NCBI RefSeq assembly: GCF_016808335.1
Contig: NC_053148.1
Span: 15,900,433 to 15,964,432, forward strand
Length of the DNA stretch: 64,000 nt
Source of the DNA: Panicum virgatum
Lineage: Eukaryota > Streptophyta > Magnoliopsida > Poales > Poaceae
Reading direction: 5' to 3'
A program made the position numbers and the translations under genes. The notes beneath the pieces were generated by a model that did not search any database, was not told the origin of the DNA, and was given only the letters and a program-made list of their open reading frames with translations. Each line of letters begins with the position of its first letter. Position 1 is the stretch's first letter. Positions 9,536-20,580 of the stretch are shown in pieces.

Positions 9536-10260
9536 CAGGATGGCAACGGAGGCGGGGAGGTGATCCCGTCCCCGCTCTGTTCCCCGAAATGTATTCCCCG
9601 CTCCAGCCCCGAATTGCTTGACGGGGCAATTTCATTCCCCGCCCCCGATCCCTGCGGGTCCCTGTGGGGCTGGAGGGAATGCCCGACGGGAGTCGGGGTA
9701 GATGAGGTCACAATGGCCGGATGAGGAAGACAGGGTCACGAGTCACGACGGCTGAATGGTGGTCAGCGGCGGCACGCGGCGAAGCTAATGAGCGGCCGAG
9801 CCCGGAGTAGGACAAGTCGGATGGGATGGGAGTGGCAGAGTTGGGCGCGACGTTGTCGGAGGGCCGGAGGGGACAACGGGCAGAGTTGGGCTTGGGCGGG
9901 GGCGGCGCCAGTGTCAGGGGATGACGGATGGGCGGAGTTGGGCGACTGGCGGCGTGCCGGTACGACGGTACGTGGCGGAGCCTCGGAGGAGATGGCGGAC
10001 AGGTGGAATCCGGCGACGGGCAGCACGCCGCGGCCGGGGCAACCAGGCGAGAGGCAGGGGAGAGACTGGGATGATATTTAGGGTGTCACTGTTATATCAG
10101 GCTACACATGGGCCGTTGTGGGCTGGCTATGCGCCGTCTCCTCGTCTTTTTAGTTTTCGGATCCCCACAGATCAAAAATGGTACCTACCCCTATCCCGCT
10201 CCATTTCGGGGCCCACCCCGGTCTCCCCACGGGGCAAAAATGCCCCATCGCGCCCCGCCT
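9536..10260. mobile_element. GC-rich hAT-like element, right end unresolved
   Basis: The left end CAGGATGGCAACGG followed by 'ggcggggaggtgatcccg', and a right part rich in 'ccccgc/ggggc' words (10180-10260), resemble grass hAT-like repeats whose ends read CAGGGATGGCAACGGGG. The expected inverted right end is missing, so the element is truncated or ends further in than I can see. The central GC-rich block (9670-10080) gives long frames on both strands without domains. Confidence 0.4.
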
Positions 10261-10345
10261 TTTTTGTTTTTTTTTCTCCCTTCGCGTGAAAGAATTTCAC
10301 AAATAGATCCCTAGGGAAACGTTTTCCGTTTCTGGACCCAAGGGG

Positions 10346-10500
10346 TCGGCGCCACAGCCCACGGCGCTGAGATTTAACATCTCGGCGCCGTGGCCCATGG
10401 CGCCGAGCTATCTATCAGCGTGTCATCCGCGTCGACGTGGACCTAGACCTCGGCGCCAAGGTCCATGGCGCCGAGCTCGGCGCCATAGATCTTGGCGCCG
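10346..10500. repeat. GGCGCC-palindrome cluster at the left end of the MULE
   Basis: Seven perfect GGCGCC palindromes fall within about 155 bp, usually within 'catggcgccgag' or 'tcggcgccaagg' contexts, and many are inverted relative to each other. The cluster lies between the probable left terminus (around 'aaacgttttccg') and the first GRF gene. It could be subterminal transposase-binding sequence; this is inference from position. Confidence 0.5.
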
Positions 10501-10763
10501 AGCGTAAATATTTATACACCCCTCCCTTTCTTCCCCGAGGTTCCATCCATTCTTTCACCATCTTCTCGGTTAGTTTCTCAACTCCCACTCGCCAAACCAT
10601 CCGAATCGAGAAATTGGGCCTTGGAAACTCCGATTGGAACCGCGTATTTGCAAGAGCAAGGTATCCTCTATCCCCTCCTATATTTTCACGCATCGATTTG
10701 GTATACGATAGGTGCATTATTGAAATCATTGTTCGTCATTTGGCGCATGACACTATAGCGCCA

Positions 10764-11353
10764 ATGTCTTCGTCAGGATCAACCTACATTCCGTGGAGCA
10801 AGTGTGAAGCCACCGTACCCGAAGGAATTGATGTGCCAATGTGCTTCTGCGGTTCGTTATGCAAGTTCATGCAATCTGTGGTTTTAGGAGATGACTACGG
10901 CATGAGGTTCTTTATGTGTGATAACTACGAATATGATCCACCTAAGCGATACGGCAAAGACCGGGCCATGGTAGCAGGACAACAGACGCTATTTTTCTTT
11001 GTGACCTAACATTGAGTTATGATTCTAACTTTTGTTGGACAAAGTCTCCTCCGCCTCTTTGTGATTTTATGCAGTGGTTCGACACCGTGCAGTCGCAGCA
11101 GGCAAAGGACTTTGTGGAACAACAAGCAATGTGGGCTGCAGAACATTGGCGCCGAATGAAGCACGAGGAACAGCAAGAGGAGAAGCGCAAGAAAGAGTAA
11201 GAAGAGATCCGCAAGAGGATGGAGGAGGTGGATCGTAAGGCGGCGGCGGAACGTGAAGCTGACAGGGAGAGAAAACGAGTGAGGGCACGCCGTGCGAAGG
11301 AAGCCGGGCCCGAAGCAATTAGGAAGGGCAAATATCCTCGGTGCACTCAGTAG
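10764..11353 (+). pseudogene. GRF-type zinc-finger/coiled-coil protein gene of the MULE
   Basis: ATG at 10764 (MSSSGSTYIPWS) opens a 69-codon exon with a Cys-rich core: C-F-C-G, then a Cys four residues on, and F-F-M-C-D-N about 20 residues later, as in GRF zinc fingers. A GT-AG intron (10971-11044) joins it in frame to exon 2, which encodes CDFMQWFDTVQ and then a long Lys/Arg/Glu-rich coiled coil ending at TAG 11351-11353. One in-frame TAA (11198-11200) interrupts the coiled coil. GRF fingers bind nucleic acid in other proteins; the role here is unknown. It converges with the second GRF gene. Confidence 0.55.
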
Positions 11354-11837
11354 AGTAGTACCATGTAATCCCGATATTTTATATTCCATAAGGCATGGTA
11401 GTTTTAGATGCAACAAGAAATTACCTTGTCGCGTGCACATGCCACTGCAATTAGTTGTTTATGTTTTCAGTTGAGAGCTTGACTATGTGTGTTGTAACTT
11501 TTACCATTAATTTGCAGTTCTAGCTGGGAATCTATGAAATCTTTGAACTTGTTCTTAATATTTTCGGAGCTTTTCATGTCACTAGAATACTAAAAAGCAC
11601 ACATTTAATTAATATAACGGTAAGAAATAAGAACTAAGAAATGCATTACATAATGTGAACCATCAAGTTTACATCATAATACAATGGTAATGAAACACAT
11701 ATCACACATGTAGTGGCATGGCAGAACCAGTTGCAAACTACAGTAAACAGATTCTGAACTAACCTAACATGCCTTAGGTAATTTAAGAAAACACTACAAA
11801 CACGACGATACAACATGTCACTAGTAGTAGGGTAGTT
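11354..11837. other. Intergenic stretch between convergent GRF genes
   Basis: AT-rich sequence between the stop codons of the two convergent small genes, presumably holding both 3' untranslated regions. Minus-strand frames overlapping 11006-11440 are the complement of the plus gene's coiled coil and are not counted. Confidence 0.4.
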
Positions 11838-12544
11838 CTAGTAGCCGTACCCCCACACAGCAAACTGCATTGAGCCTTCTATGCAGTATCCACCCATTGC
11901 AGGTGGTGCAGGCGGTGGTGGCGGAGGCGTAGGGCCCTTTTTCTTGTGATAAGGGCAGTTGCAGTAAAAAATAGTGCATGGGTCATCCTGTGAAGCGGCC
12001 GCATTGCTGCTATCATCATCTTCGTCGTCTTTGTTAGCCTCGCTCACTTCCTCGTAATGGTTCACCTTGCATTCTAGATCAAAGATCTTTATCTGGAGGT
12101 ACTCGATGAACTCCTGAACTGAATCAATTGGTGCAGGATCGACCTACCTAGTAAAACCACGGTTTTCTGGTGCATTGGAAGACTGCAAAACGAATTTCAT
12201 GTAAGGTGTCTTAATGAAGATAAAGAAATGAAACAACTGAGTATTACCCATGCGTGTGGGCATTTGAAGAAACGCCGACCGCCATCCATCCCGTCGGTGC
12301 ACATCTATACTAAGCAGTCCTCCCCATGTCTGCATTTCGGCCACGGTTCTTTACGGTCATCGTATTGTCTAAGGGGAGTTTCATTGGTGAATTCACTCTT
12401 GTGTTGTGGTGGAAACTCAAACACTGGTTCTTGAAAGGAATCAGGTCCAAGAGGTCTGTCCCATATAATGGGATCTCCCTTTCCTCCCCCTTTTCCTTTC
12501 CCAAAACCGTAGTAATTCTTCCCGCTAGACCCACCTCCAGACAT
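11838..12544 (-). pseudogene. Second GRF-type zinc-finger gene of the MULE
   Basis: The minus ATG at 12542-12544 gives MSGGGSSGKNYYGFGKGKGG, a Gly-rich start. A GRF-like finger follows: C-R-H-G-E-D-C, then G-G-R-R-F-F-K-C-P. A GT-AG intron (12183-12247) splits the finger; after it the frame continues SSNAPENRGF, acidic and Glu-rich sequence, a C-x-C pair and a Pro run, ending at 11838. Breaks: TAG just after the first Cys cluster, another TAG where a Trp would be expected, and Arg in place of the last finger Cys. Function unknown. Confidence 0.55.
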
Positions 12545-13879
12545 TGGGTATACAATGAGCTTCGGTGTTTGAGTGATGCTGGGAGTTCACCAACTTGTGA
12601 GTATTTATAGGTGCACAAAGATCTGATACCCGGAGTGTGGAGTGTAAATGCGCCTTAAAAACCTAGATGACAACACACTGAAAAGGCTAGGCTGTTTGCG
12701 CCGAAGCTTGGCGTGCGAGCAACAGTGTCAATGCTTTGCATGCATGCACCGAGTTGCAGCGAGTATTGAGTAGCCTTTTCAGTATCCGGTCATCTATGGC
12801 GAGGACGATGGTCCTGACGGTATACAGCGAAGGTCGGTGGCGTGTAGTGGGGAAGGCGACACCTAGGCGCGATCGACCGAGCGGCAACAATGCAGTGGCA
12901 AAACCTACTTTGAAGGTGAGATGGTGCGCTTGCCGTGTTGTCACATCTATCTACAAAGGCCGAAGGACACCGATGTCACGTATGACTGTTTCACAAATAA
13001 CCCACACCTATTCCGAATATATTTTGACCATTTGATTTCTTTTTGTAAGACCATTGCTATTCCATTGAGATGAAAAATATACAAACATATCACAAAATCA
13101 CACGGAACTCGTGATTGTAATCTTTATATGCTAAAATAAAAATATGTCTATGTGCGGTTGCTCTTAGCCTACTCCTACCAAATAGGATGATAAAACTAGA
13201 TTAGGCAAATCCTTTGACTTCAGATCCAATGAGCACCTGATGACCTGAAGACTGAAACATGCAAGCCTGAAACCCAAGTGCCAAGCGGCGAGCGGCCATG
13301 ACCCATGAGCTGAGGCCATGGCATCACCTCACCTCGGCCACCAGTCGCCACGCCTCACCTAGTTGCATTGCCTCCTCTTCTTGTAAACCGCTACCACCGG
13401 TTCCCCGACCCCAACACAAGCACGCGCCCGTCCACACACACATCGTCTGCCGCCTGGCTCCGGCCGACTCTCGCTGGCGCCATCTGCGAGAGGCGGCCGC
13501 TAGGCACGGCGGCGGCCACGGCAGAGGTGACCTCGGATGCCAACCCGTGATCCCGTACTCGTACCTAGAATCACTTTTTCCCGTACTCATTCAATTTGTC
13601 ATTGATTAAATCATGAAAAAAATTTGCAAGAGCTTCCCTTGTTTCACGAGCATTATGGAACCCACAAACATAACAAATTGACATCGATAATATCCATGGA
13701 ACCAAATGATAAGTACAGTACAACCAAAATAAAAACAGACAGCATAGTCCGTAGTGTTCAAATATAACAGTCCATAGTGTTCAAACACAACAAATAACAT
13801 CCTAGTCCATGAACTGAAATAATACAGAAGCTCCATATTACATAACATTCAGAGTCATACCATGCATAGTCAAACACCC
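12545..13879. other. Spacer between GRF and plant-mobile-domain genes
   Basis: At 12796-13035 a plus frame starting MARTMVLTVYSEGRW is reminiscent of the N-terminal segment of some MULE proteins, but it is short and unassigned. At 13298-13609 a GC-rich plus frame lies in a 0.3-kb block unlike its AT-rich surroundings and could be a captured fragment. The rest is AT-rich. No full gene is supported. Confidence 0.3.
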
Positions 13880-16207
13880 TCACTGTCTCCTAGTCTTACC
13901 CTTGCCCTTGCGTCCGAGGGCGTCGGTGCCTGGAGTGTAACAATCGCGAGGACGACGTGCTCTCTGTGCTAGAGGCTGGGACTCCTGCATGGATGGAGCT
14001 TCCTGAAGCTGAGACTGGCCAATCTCCTCGGCCATGTCATCGCCGCTACCTGCCATAGTGTCCTGGACTGAATCCCTTGTGCTCTCCGATGAGCCTTGGC
14101 CTCCAGAGGGTCCTGCGTGCAATGATGGCTGTTGTACGTCCATAGCACCCACAGTCCTGCATCCATAACAAGCGGCAGCACGCCGTAGTCTACGTGCTAG
14201 TCGCTGTAGTTGAACATTATATTTTGTTCAAGTTAATGGAAACTGACGAGTGAAAGAGGTGATATAAAACTTACGGCAAGAAAGTTCTTCAAAGTTTGCT
14301 CATCTACTCTTGCCGTTGGAACTGTTCAATGTCAACAACGGACTGCTTCAGCGCGTTGCCCTAGAAACAAAGAGAAGAAAATACGAATTCTGATCAAATC
14401 TTGAAACTAAATGATAGTCATTGGCTAATTGAAATGATCAAATTTGTTTTTGTTAACCTACCACTCGGTCGAGGATAGGAGCAGCCTCAACTACCGTGCC
14501 ACCTCTGGTCGCCAGGTCGTAGGACGTGTCTTCGTCTTCGGAAGACTGAATGTCCCTGTAGTCCGCCTGTGTTCATTGTCCTTTGAGCTTCGGCCGCATC
14601 GCACTCAAGTACGACCCGAGATACGTCCGGAAGTTCTCATTGCTATGTGGATCCTCCTCTAGAATGATGTTGTCCGCGACAAGATCCCATTCTTTGATGT
14701 AGCTTTGGTGGAGCCTCGCAAAATTAGTGGTCTTTTTCTGTCTCTGTCGATCCACCCTGCATCATGAATAGTGGACAAAATTTTGATAAACAAGTTAGGG
14801 GTAACTAGAACATTGTATAAACTGACACTTCAAAAGACTAAAACATCTATTTACTTCATATGTTCTGGACGACATGCAAAGATATCATAATTTAAAATAG
14901 GATACCGTTCATGGAATGGAAACTTACTTATGCAACTCGACGGAAGTGGACAACGGATGCACTGGCCACTCCTGTCTGAAACCAAATTGCCATGCAACTC
15001 TATGCGCCAAGTGGTACTCAACTGCATAAAAGCATATGAGAGGGCACATCATCGTATACAAATCGTCATCGGCGAAGCACATGCTACTGAATTGGATATC
15101 AGCTTCCTCCAGGCCATCGTACGGATCCCAAGTGACCTGTGAAAGTTCAAATCTGAATCAAAATATGTCCTTATACATGTAATTCTTGCATTCGTATGAC
15201 ATACAAGTTACTAACCATCGAGTGTGTCAGCGTGTCGAGCTCGTTGCCGTACTCCACATAAGCCCGAGCCACTCTCGCATAGTTCACTGTGACCTGGTCC
15301 CAAAGATATGCAAAGGTAGGTCGAAGTCGGGGATCCGCCACATTGAACCACTACCGTCGATCAAGAACCATGGGGCGTCCAACAGGTATATGGGACCACA
15401 TCCAAATCTGGAGAAGGTAGACTCAACCCCCAATAGACCCGTTCTGTGAGGTGCGTCGGCATGCTTCGCAGAGCTGGCGATACAAGAAAGCCAGCACAGC
15501 GGATCCCCAGCTGTAAAACCCCGCTGTGTCCCAGTCAGTCAAGCAAGGAAGGTACATCCACGACGCGTTGTCCCCTGTAGATTGGTCAATGTGTCAGTTT
15601 TGATACAATCTATAATTGTAATTGCAGAGTATTAACAATTGAAATGAAATAGTACATCTTACCGGTAGCATCTGGGAAAAGAACACACCCGAACAAGTGT
15701 AGTATCCACGCTCGACAGTACCGCGAAATTGTATGCGCATCGGCATTTGCCGGACAGTGGCCGAAATGTTGCCGAAGCCAACTGATAGGCACTCTTGAGG
15801 TCCGAGTTCTAGGTCTTGCTTCAGGAAGCTCAACCCCGAGGAATCCCTCCACCTGATCCCTCCAACCATCAGACCTGCACTGGCCTGTAACTGCACGGCC
15901 TCTAATTTTGAGGCCAAGGATCTTCTGGACGTCCTGTAGCATCACTGTCATTTCACCACAGGGTAGGTGAAATGTATGTATTTCAGGCCTCCATCTACAC
16001 AGCAAATGGCAAATTATAAGGGTATCTCTCCGAAGCATTCTCAAATAACGTAATAAATGGCATTCTGTATTGCAAAGAGAATGTACCTGTCAACCAAAGC
16101 TGTAATAGCCGCAGGGTTGAAATGAGGTAACCCGCGGCGAACGTGATACGATACGACGTCAAGGTTTGCCCTCCTCAGAGAGGAGTGTACCTCTCGTCGT
16201 ACCACAT
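13880..16207 (-). pseudogene. Plant-mobile-domain (MAIN-like) gene of the MULE, multi-exon, broken
   Basis: The minus ATG at 16205-16207 (MWYDERYTPLL) starts a gene with several GT-AG introns I can place: 15995-16086, 15575-15662, 15137-15214 and 14757-14927. Exons encode WRPEIHTFHLPCGEMTVMLQ and DVQKILGLKIRGRAVTG, then CRAWILHLFGC, WMYLPCLTDWD and RVAWQFGFRQEWPVHPL, the pattern of the aminotransferase-like plant mobile domain (PMD-C) of MAIN/MAIL proteins. The C terminus is Ser/Gln/Arg-rich, ending GKGKTRRQ. Breaks seen: TGA in exon 3 where Cys is expected, TGA near 14570 where Trp is expected, and a frame change near 14310. Plant mobile domains are known in MULEs and gypsy elements as well as in host silencing-related proteins. 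Confidence 0.7.
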
Positions 16208-16542
16208 CTCCTACAACCCGTCATGGGTTCAAACACGAAAGGGGGGGGGCAGCTCGTGCACAAAAGTGATAACACGTTAAAGAAGCATAAGTATAAGATA
16301 AAAGGACTTGAAAAGGTTGTGACTGTCCTTACCTCCCCCTCCGCGGTGCGTCATCCTCGGTGGTTGTGATCGTAGTACGGATCTAGAAGGTGCGGAAGCT
16401 CCATCCTACAACATTAAGTAATCCATTAAAATAAATTCAGACTAAACATTAGTTAAGAAACCAAATACTTTGATTTCTAAGCAAAAAATTAATTATGTAA
16501 GAAAGCAAGGATTACTATTATGTAAGAAAGCAAGTATTACGA

Positions 16543-19475
16543 TTAAGTAACAAAGCAAGTACTCAAGTTATGCCAGAAAGCAAGGCACATAGTTGCAATA
16601 ATGGAAACTTCAAATAATTCAAATATGTCTATTACCTGGCTAAGCGGCCAACTGCATGAACGTGTACTGTGGCCTATTCTGCCGCATCTACGGCAATTGA
16701 TTGGCTCAGGGTCTTCAACAAAAGGTCGTGCTCTACCCCGCCTAGTTCTCCTAGAAATTTGGTCCATACTCATGTCGTATCTCGATCTCTTTCTAGAACC
16801 ACGCTTGTTCCAACGCGTACTAGGATCGGCAATGTATACCAGACCCGTGTATGGTGGCCACTGACCTTCATCTAGGTACGGCTCAAAATGGGGTGCCCAT
16901 GTATGGACCATGCTGTCAACACTTAGCTCCCATGGTATCTTGCTCTCAAAGTTGTAGTTTCGGTGCTGAGCGGCCGCAACAAAGTGGGAACACGGAAAGT
17001 GGAACTGTCTAGTTCTCCCACAAGTACATGAGAAATGAATCAATATAACAACATAACTCGTTGAAGGCAGGGACTTTCCATCCGATGTTGTTCCATCCCA
17101 TTCCGTGACCTAATACTTTCCTGTGGCGTGGTCAAAACACTCCACTTCATGTGTGAGAGCCTTATCCTTTGTCTTTGCAAGATGACCTAAAGGTTTATCG
17201 GGCCATAATTGGTTCGAACTCTGCAGTTGTAGTGCCAGCTCATGTCTCTTATTAAACCATGCGACCAACCTTGAGAAACTAAATGCTACGATAGCATTTA
17301 CAGGCATGCCATGTATGCCTTTAAGTACACTGTTGAACGACTCCGCCATGTTGCTAGTCTGAAACTCCCACCTCCAGCCACCATGATCATAAACCCTTGA
17401 CCATTTCTCACGCTCCCTCAGCAATCCTCTAAGCCACTGCCTCCCTTGGTTGTTTGTTGCTGTTTTTAGCTTCTCCAACTGCTCCTGAAAGAATTGCACC
17501 TCCAGCTGACGAGCCACCAGCTCAAATAACTTAAAGTTATCCTTAATGTGATCTTTGTCAAACATTTCTGGGTGAGATGACGAGTGCAGTAACGGTGGTG
17601 CAATGGGGCATATCCCGGGATCTGCTCCTGGACTGCACTTAGGATTCCTTGGTGTCTATCAGATATTATGCCAACCTCCCTTCCAGGACCAATGACATGT
17701 ATCCGAACAAGCCGCAAGAACCATCCCCAGATGTCTTTGTTCTCCCTTTCAACCATGGCAAATGCTAGAGGAAACAGCGCGTTGTCCGCGTCACATGCAA
17801 TGGCTACCAAGAGTGTTCCCATGTACTTACCCAAAAGAAATGTACCATCAATGGACAACACTGGACGACAATGCCTGAAGGCCTCGACGCTCTGGGGGAA
17901 GCACCAGAATGCATGCCAGAAAAATTGACGTCCGTCCTGCGACCATGCATTTGGTTTTGGGATGTACTCATAATGCATGCCTGGATTTGCTACTTTCATT
18001 GCATTCAACAAGGCAGGCAATTTCTCAAATCCCTCCTCCCAATCACCATATATAATCTTCCATGCCCTTTGCTTTGCCCGCCATGCCTTCCCATATTTAT
18101 CCTGTATCCAAACATGTCCTCAACATAGTTTATAATCGTCCGAACCGACAAATTCGGCTGATCCTTCAATGTGCAGCACAACTTGTTGGCTATGAGGGTC
18201 GAGGTCAGCTGTCGACAATTCATTTTCCGCACATGTGTGTGGACCAACAACTTTGGTGATCTTGAACTTTCTTGTGAGTTTCTGTTTCCGAGCACATACC
18301 CGCCAATTGCAATCATCCTTCTCACAAACAACTGTGTAACGTCGGTTCACATAAGAATGCACAACTTTGAATGACCTTTTACGTTTCATAGAGTACTCTT
18401 GTAACCATTTACGAACATAAGCCAAGTCCTTGAATAGAAGACCCTTTGCAAGTTCCGAACGGTCCCCTGGCTCATGAGGCTCTGGCAACTCGTCCTCTCT
18501 TCCTTCAGCAAATGCACCTTGGCAATGTCTGAGATCGTTGAATTCAGACACTAGTAGATCACGGTCAGGACATAATCGTCTGAGGAGCTCCCTTTCTTCT
18601 TCAGTCAATGGTGCTTTACCAACATAGCGGTCATCATCAGAATCAACAGCTCTTGCCGTTTCATAAGGCTTCTCATCATCCTCAATTTGAACTTCCACAC
18701 TGTTAGAAGCCCGGCCGGTACTGGTTGCTAGAGGAACAGGAGGAACAACAATATTATAGGCAATGTCTCCTGCATTGATGCCAGAAAGAAGTAGGGTGTT
18801 GGCTAAGTGAGTTAAAAACATTCGGATCATAGTGGAAGCATCAATTGGAATGAACATTGCCAAAGAGCACTGCACTTACTTGGATGATTATGGCTCAAAG
18901 GAATCTCCTGAGTGGGCGTTACATCATCATGATTATGACATTGTGCGGCAGGATCATGAGATATGCCATCGAAATTAGGGCCGGATCCTGCATCAGGGAC
19001 CACAACCGTATGTTGCACATTTCCAGAACGGTTTGCTATTGGAGGATCGGGAGGTGCAGGAAACTCTTTTTCAGGCGATAACTCGCGAGGAGGTAAATGG
19101 CAATTATTCCCGGGAGGAGAATGCATATGAGGGCTTGAATCATGTGACAACTTGCTCACAAGCAAATCAATTAATGGAATTTCATTCATCATGACACCAT
19201 TTACGTAATTCTCCCAATCATCCTGGCATGCTATTGGGAGCAGCCGTCTATGATAAGTTAAGCCCAATTTACCATAGTGAAGTACCCCCCTTAACTTTGA
19301 TTTCACCGTCATTTGAATTGCAATGAATCAGATCACTAGCCCTTGCAAGCACCTCTGCAAACAACGGTCGCCAAACAAACAACATAGGGGCCCTTTGCAT
19401 TCCAATAAATCTAATATTTCCAAAATCATCTTCCTTGACACTTCCCCCATGATAAACGGCTACTACATTGTCCAT
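16543..19475 (-). pseudogene. mudrA-like: MURA-type transposase, frameshifted
   Basis: Order on the minus strand: N terminus MDNVVAVYHGGSVKEDD (19475), an acidic/Pro-rich linker, MuDR DNA-binding region (about 18420-18220, VNRRYTVVCEKDDCNWRVCA), catalytic domain with DGTFLLGKY and ISDRHQGI (18020-17630) and MAESFNSVLKG (about 17350) supplying D, D and E, a SWIM finger C-T-C...P-C-S-H (about 17025) and a zinc knuckle C-x2-C-x4-H-x4-C (about 16700). Breaks: a one-base slip in a C6 run (19285-19290), frame changes near 18850, 18150 and 17575, and in-frame stops at about 18120 and 17110. The domain set is complete but the gene cannot give full-length protein. It precedes the plant-mobile-domain gene in the same orientation. 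Confidence 0.8.
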
Positions 19476-19862
19476 CTAGTTGTATGCACAAGATGACAAT
19501 AATTACGTGTGCAATGTAAAAAAAATGAAATTATTAAAGTTATGGAGACTTGCTAATTAATTTGTATCAAATTCCCACTTGAAATTATCTCAAATTACAG
19601 AAGCTAGCAAATAAATTTGAAATTTATGTCAAACAAAATTCATTGGTGAATTCAATTCAAAAGTACCAACAACTCATTCCCACCTAAATAGTTGATGAAT
19701 TCAATTCAAACAAAATTCATTGCCGAATTCAAACAAATGTAGATCATCAATAGCAGTACTATTTAAGATCCTAAATGCTGTAGTCCCTGAACCCAACATC
19801 AAAGCAGAAACTAGCATCTAAACTAGCGAATGCCCCGCGCGCGCCTCGGAGCACTTTTCCCG
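19476..19862. other. AT-rich 5' flank of the transposase, truncated at a junction
   Basis: Upstream of the MURA start codon the sequence is AT-rich with a repeated 'caaacaaaattcattg..gaattcaa' phrase (about 19630 and 19715). It ends abruptly near 19862 where similarity to Tat internal sequence (44660 onward) begins. The MULE's right terminus is not seen. Confidence 0.5.
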
Positions 19863-20020
19863 CAGGTGCACTGCCCCGACCGACGAGTTGTCACGTCCGC
19901 CAGGCCAGCACCCGGATGCGCCTGGCGGGAGTGCAACACCGGTCGTTCACATCAAGGGGTAAAATTGCCGAAATACCCTTTGGCCGAATCCCTTGACTCG
20001 ACCAAAGGCTCGGGCGCTAC
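19863..20020 (+). mobile_element. Tat retrotransposon 3' internal fragment with polypurine tract
   Basis: From 'gcaggtgcactgcccc' this 158-bp stretch matches 44660-44819, directly upstream of the right LTR, including 'catcaaggggtaaaattgccg' and the purine-rich tract before the LTR (AAAGGCTCGGGCGCTAC here). It belongs to the 3' end of an internal region although it lies before the left LTR. The left LTR is therefore not the intact 5' end of a simple element. Confidence 0.75.
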
Positions 20021-20580
20021 TGTCGAGTACCATGATTAGGGGAACCCTAATCATGGGACTAGATTTGCCCTAAAAACATAAACACGTGTTCGGCAACCGG
20101 GCCCACGAAGGCCTACAGCCTCCTTCCAATCTGGAAGAAAGGAAAGGACTCAAAGAAGCCCAACAAGCGGCCCACGTACACACTGCGGCCCATCCGCATC
20201 CCCCTCGAACCCGCAGGGTGATCTCTGCCTCGCTCGAGGGCTCCCCGCTAAAGCCCTCGACCGCACCCGTCTACGCCTCGCTCGAGGGTAGCGGGCCTAC
20301 CCTCGGGGAGGCGGATCGTCTCCGCCTCGCTCAAGGCCACCCCTCGACAGAAAGGACAAAGGGCCCTTTCGCTCACCCGCCCGCCGTACAGAGGCATTAA
20401 TGCCAACCACTCCTCCGCAGCGCCCGGGTCAGACGGCGTCAGGCCGCCATTCCCCACAGTGGCTGTGACCAGAGTCTTGTCCGCCAACTCCGGTCACTGC
20501 TCCGCCATTTCAGACGCTGGGGCGACACTGTGTTAACCTGCGACGCAGTGCAAGACGTGCTCGGCACTGCTCCAGCTACT
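20021..20580 (+). repeat. Left Tat LTR, first part
   Basis: It starts TGTCGAGTACCATGATTAGG, matching TGTCGGGTACCATGATTAGG of the right LTR at 44820. It is interrupted after 560 bp by the Athila-like element, at CTACT (20576-20580), and resumes at 31003. Excluding the insertion, this LTR totals about 1612 bp. Confidence 0.85.

Larger units (their letters stand above)
10300..19862 (-). mobile_element. Large decayed MULE carrying transposase, plant-mobile-domain and two GRF-type genes
   Basis: The block holds a MURA-type transposase (16543-19475) and a plant-mobile-domain gene (13880-16207), both on the minus strand. Two small GRF zinc-finger genes at 10764-11353 (+) and 11838-12544 (-) point toward each other. 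A GGCGCC-rich subterminal-like repeat lies at 10346-10500. The right limit at about 19862 is an abrupt junction with Tat retrotransposon sequence, so one terminus is lost. Long inverted ends and 9-bp duplications could not be found, so the limits and the claim of a single element are inferred from gene content. All four genes carry breaks. Confidence 0.55.

Noticed and set aside
9763..10314. Frames on both strands in the GC-rich hAT-like repeat
   Set aside because: Composition shadows; no motif.
13298..13609. 103-codon GC-rich plus frame as a host gene
   Set aside because: No start context, domain or splice partner; kept only as a possible captured fragment in the spacer.
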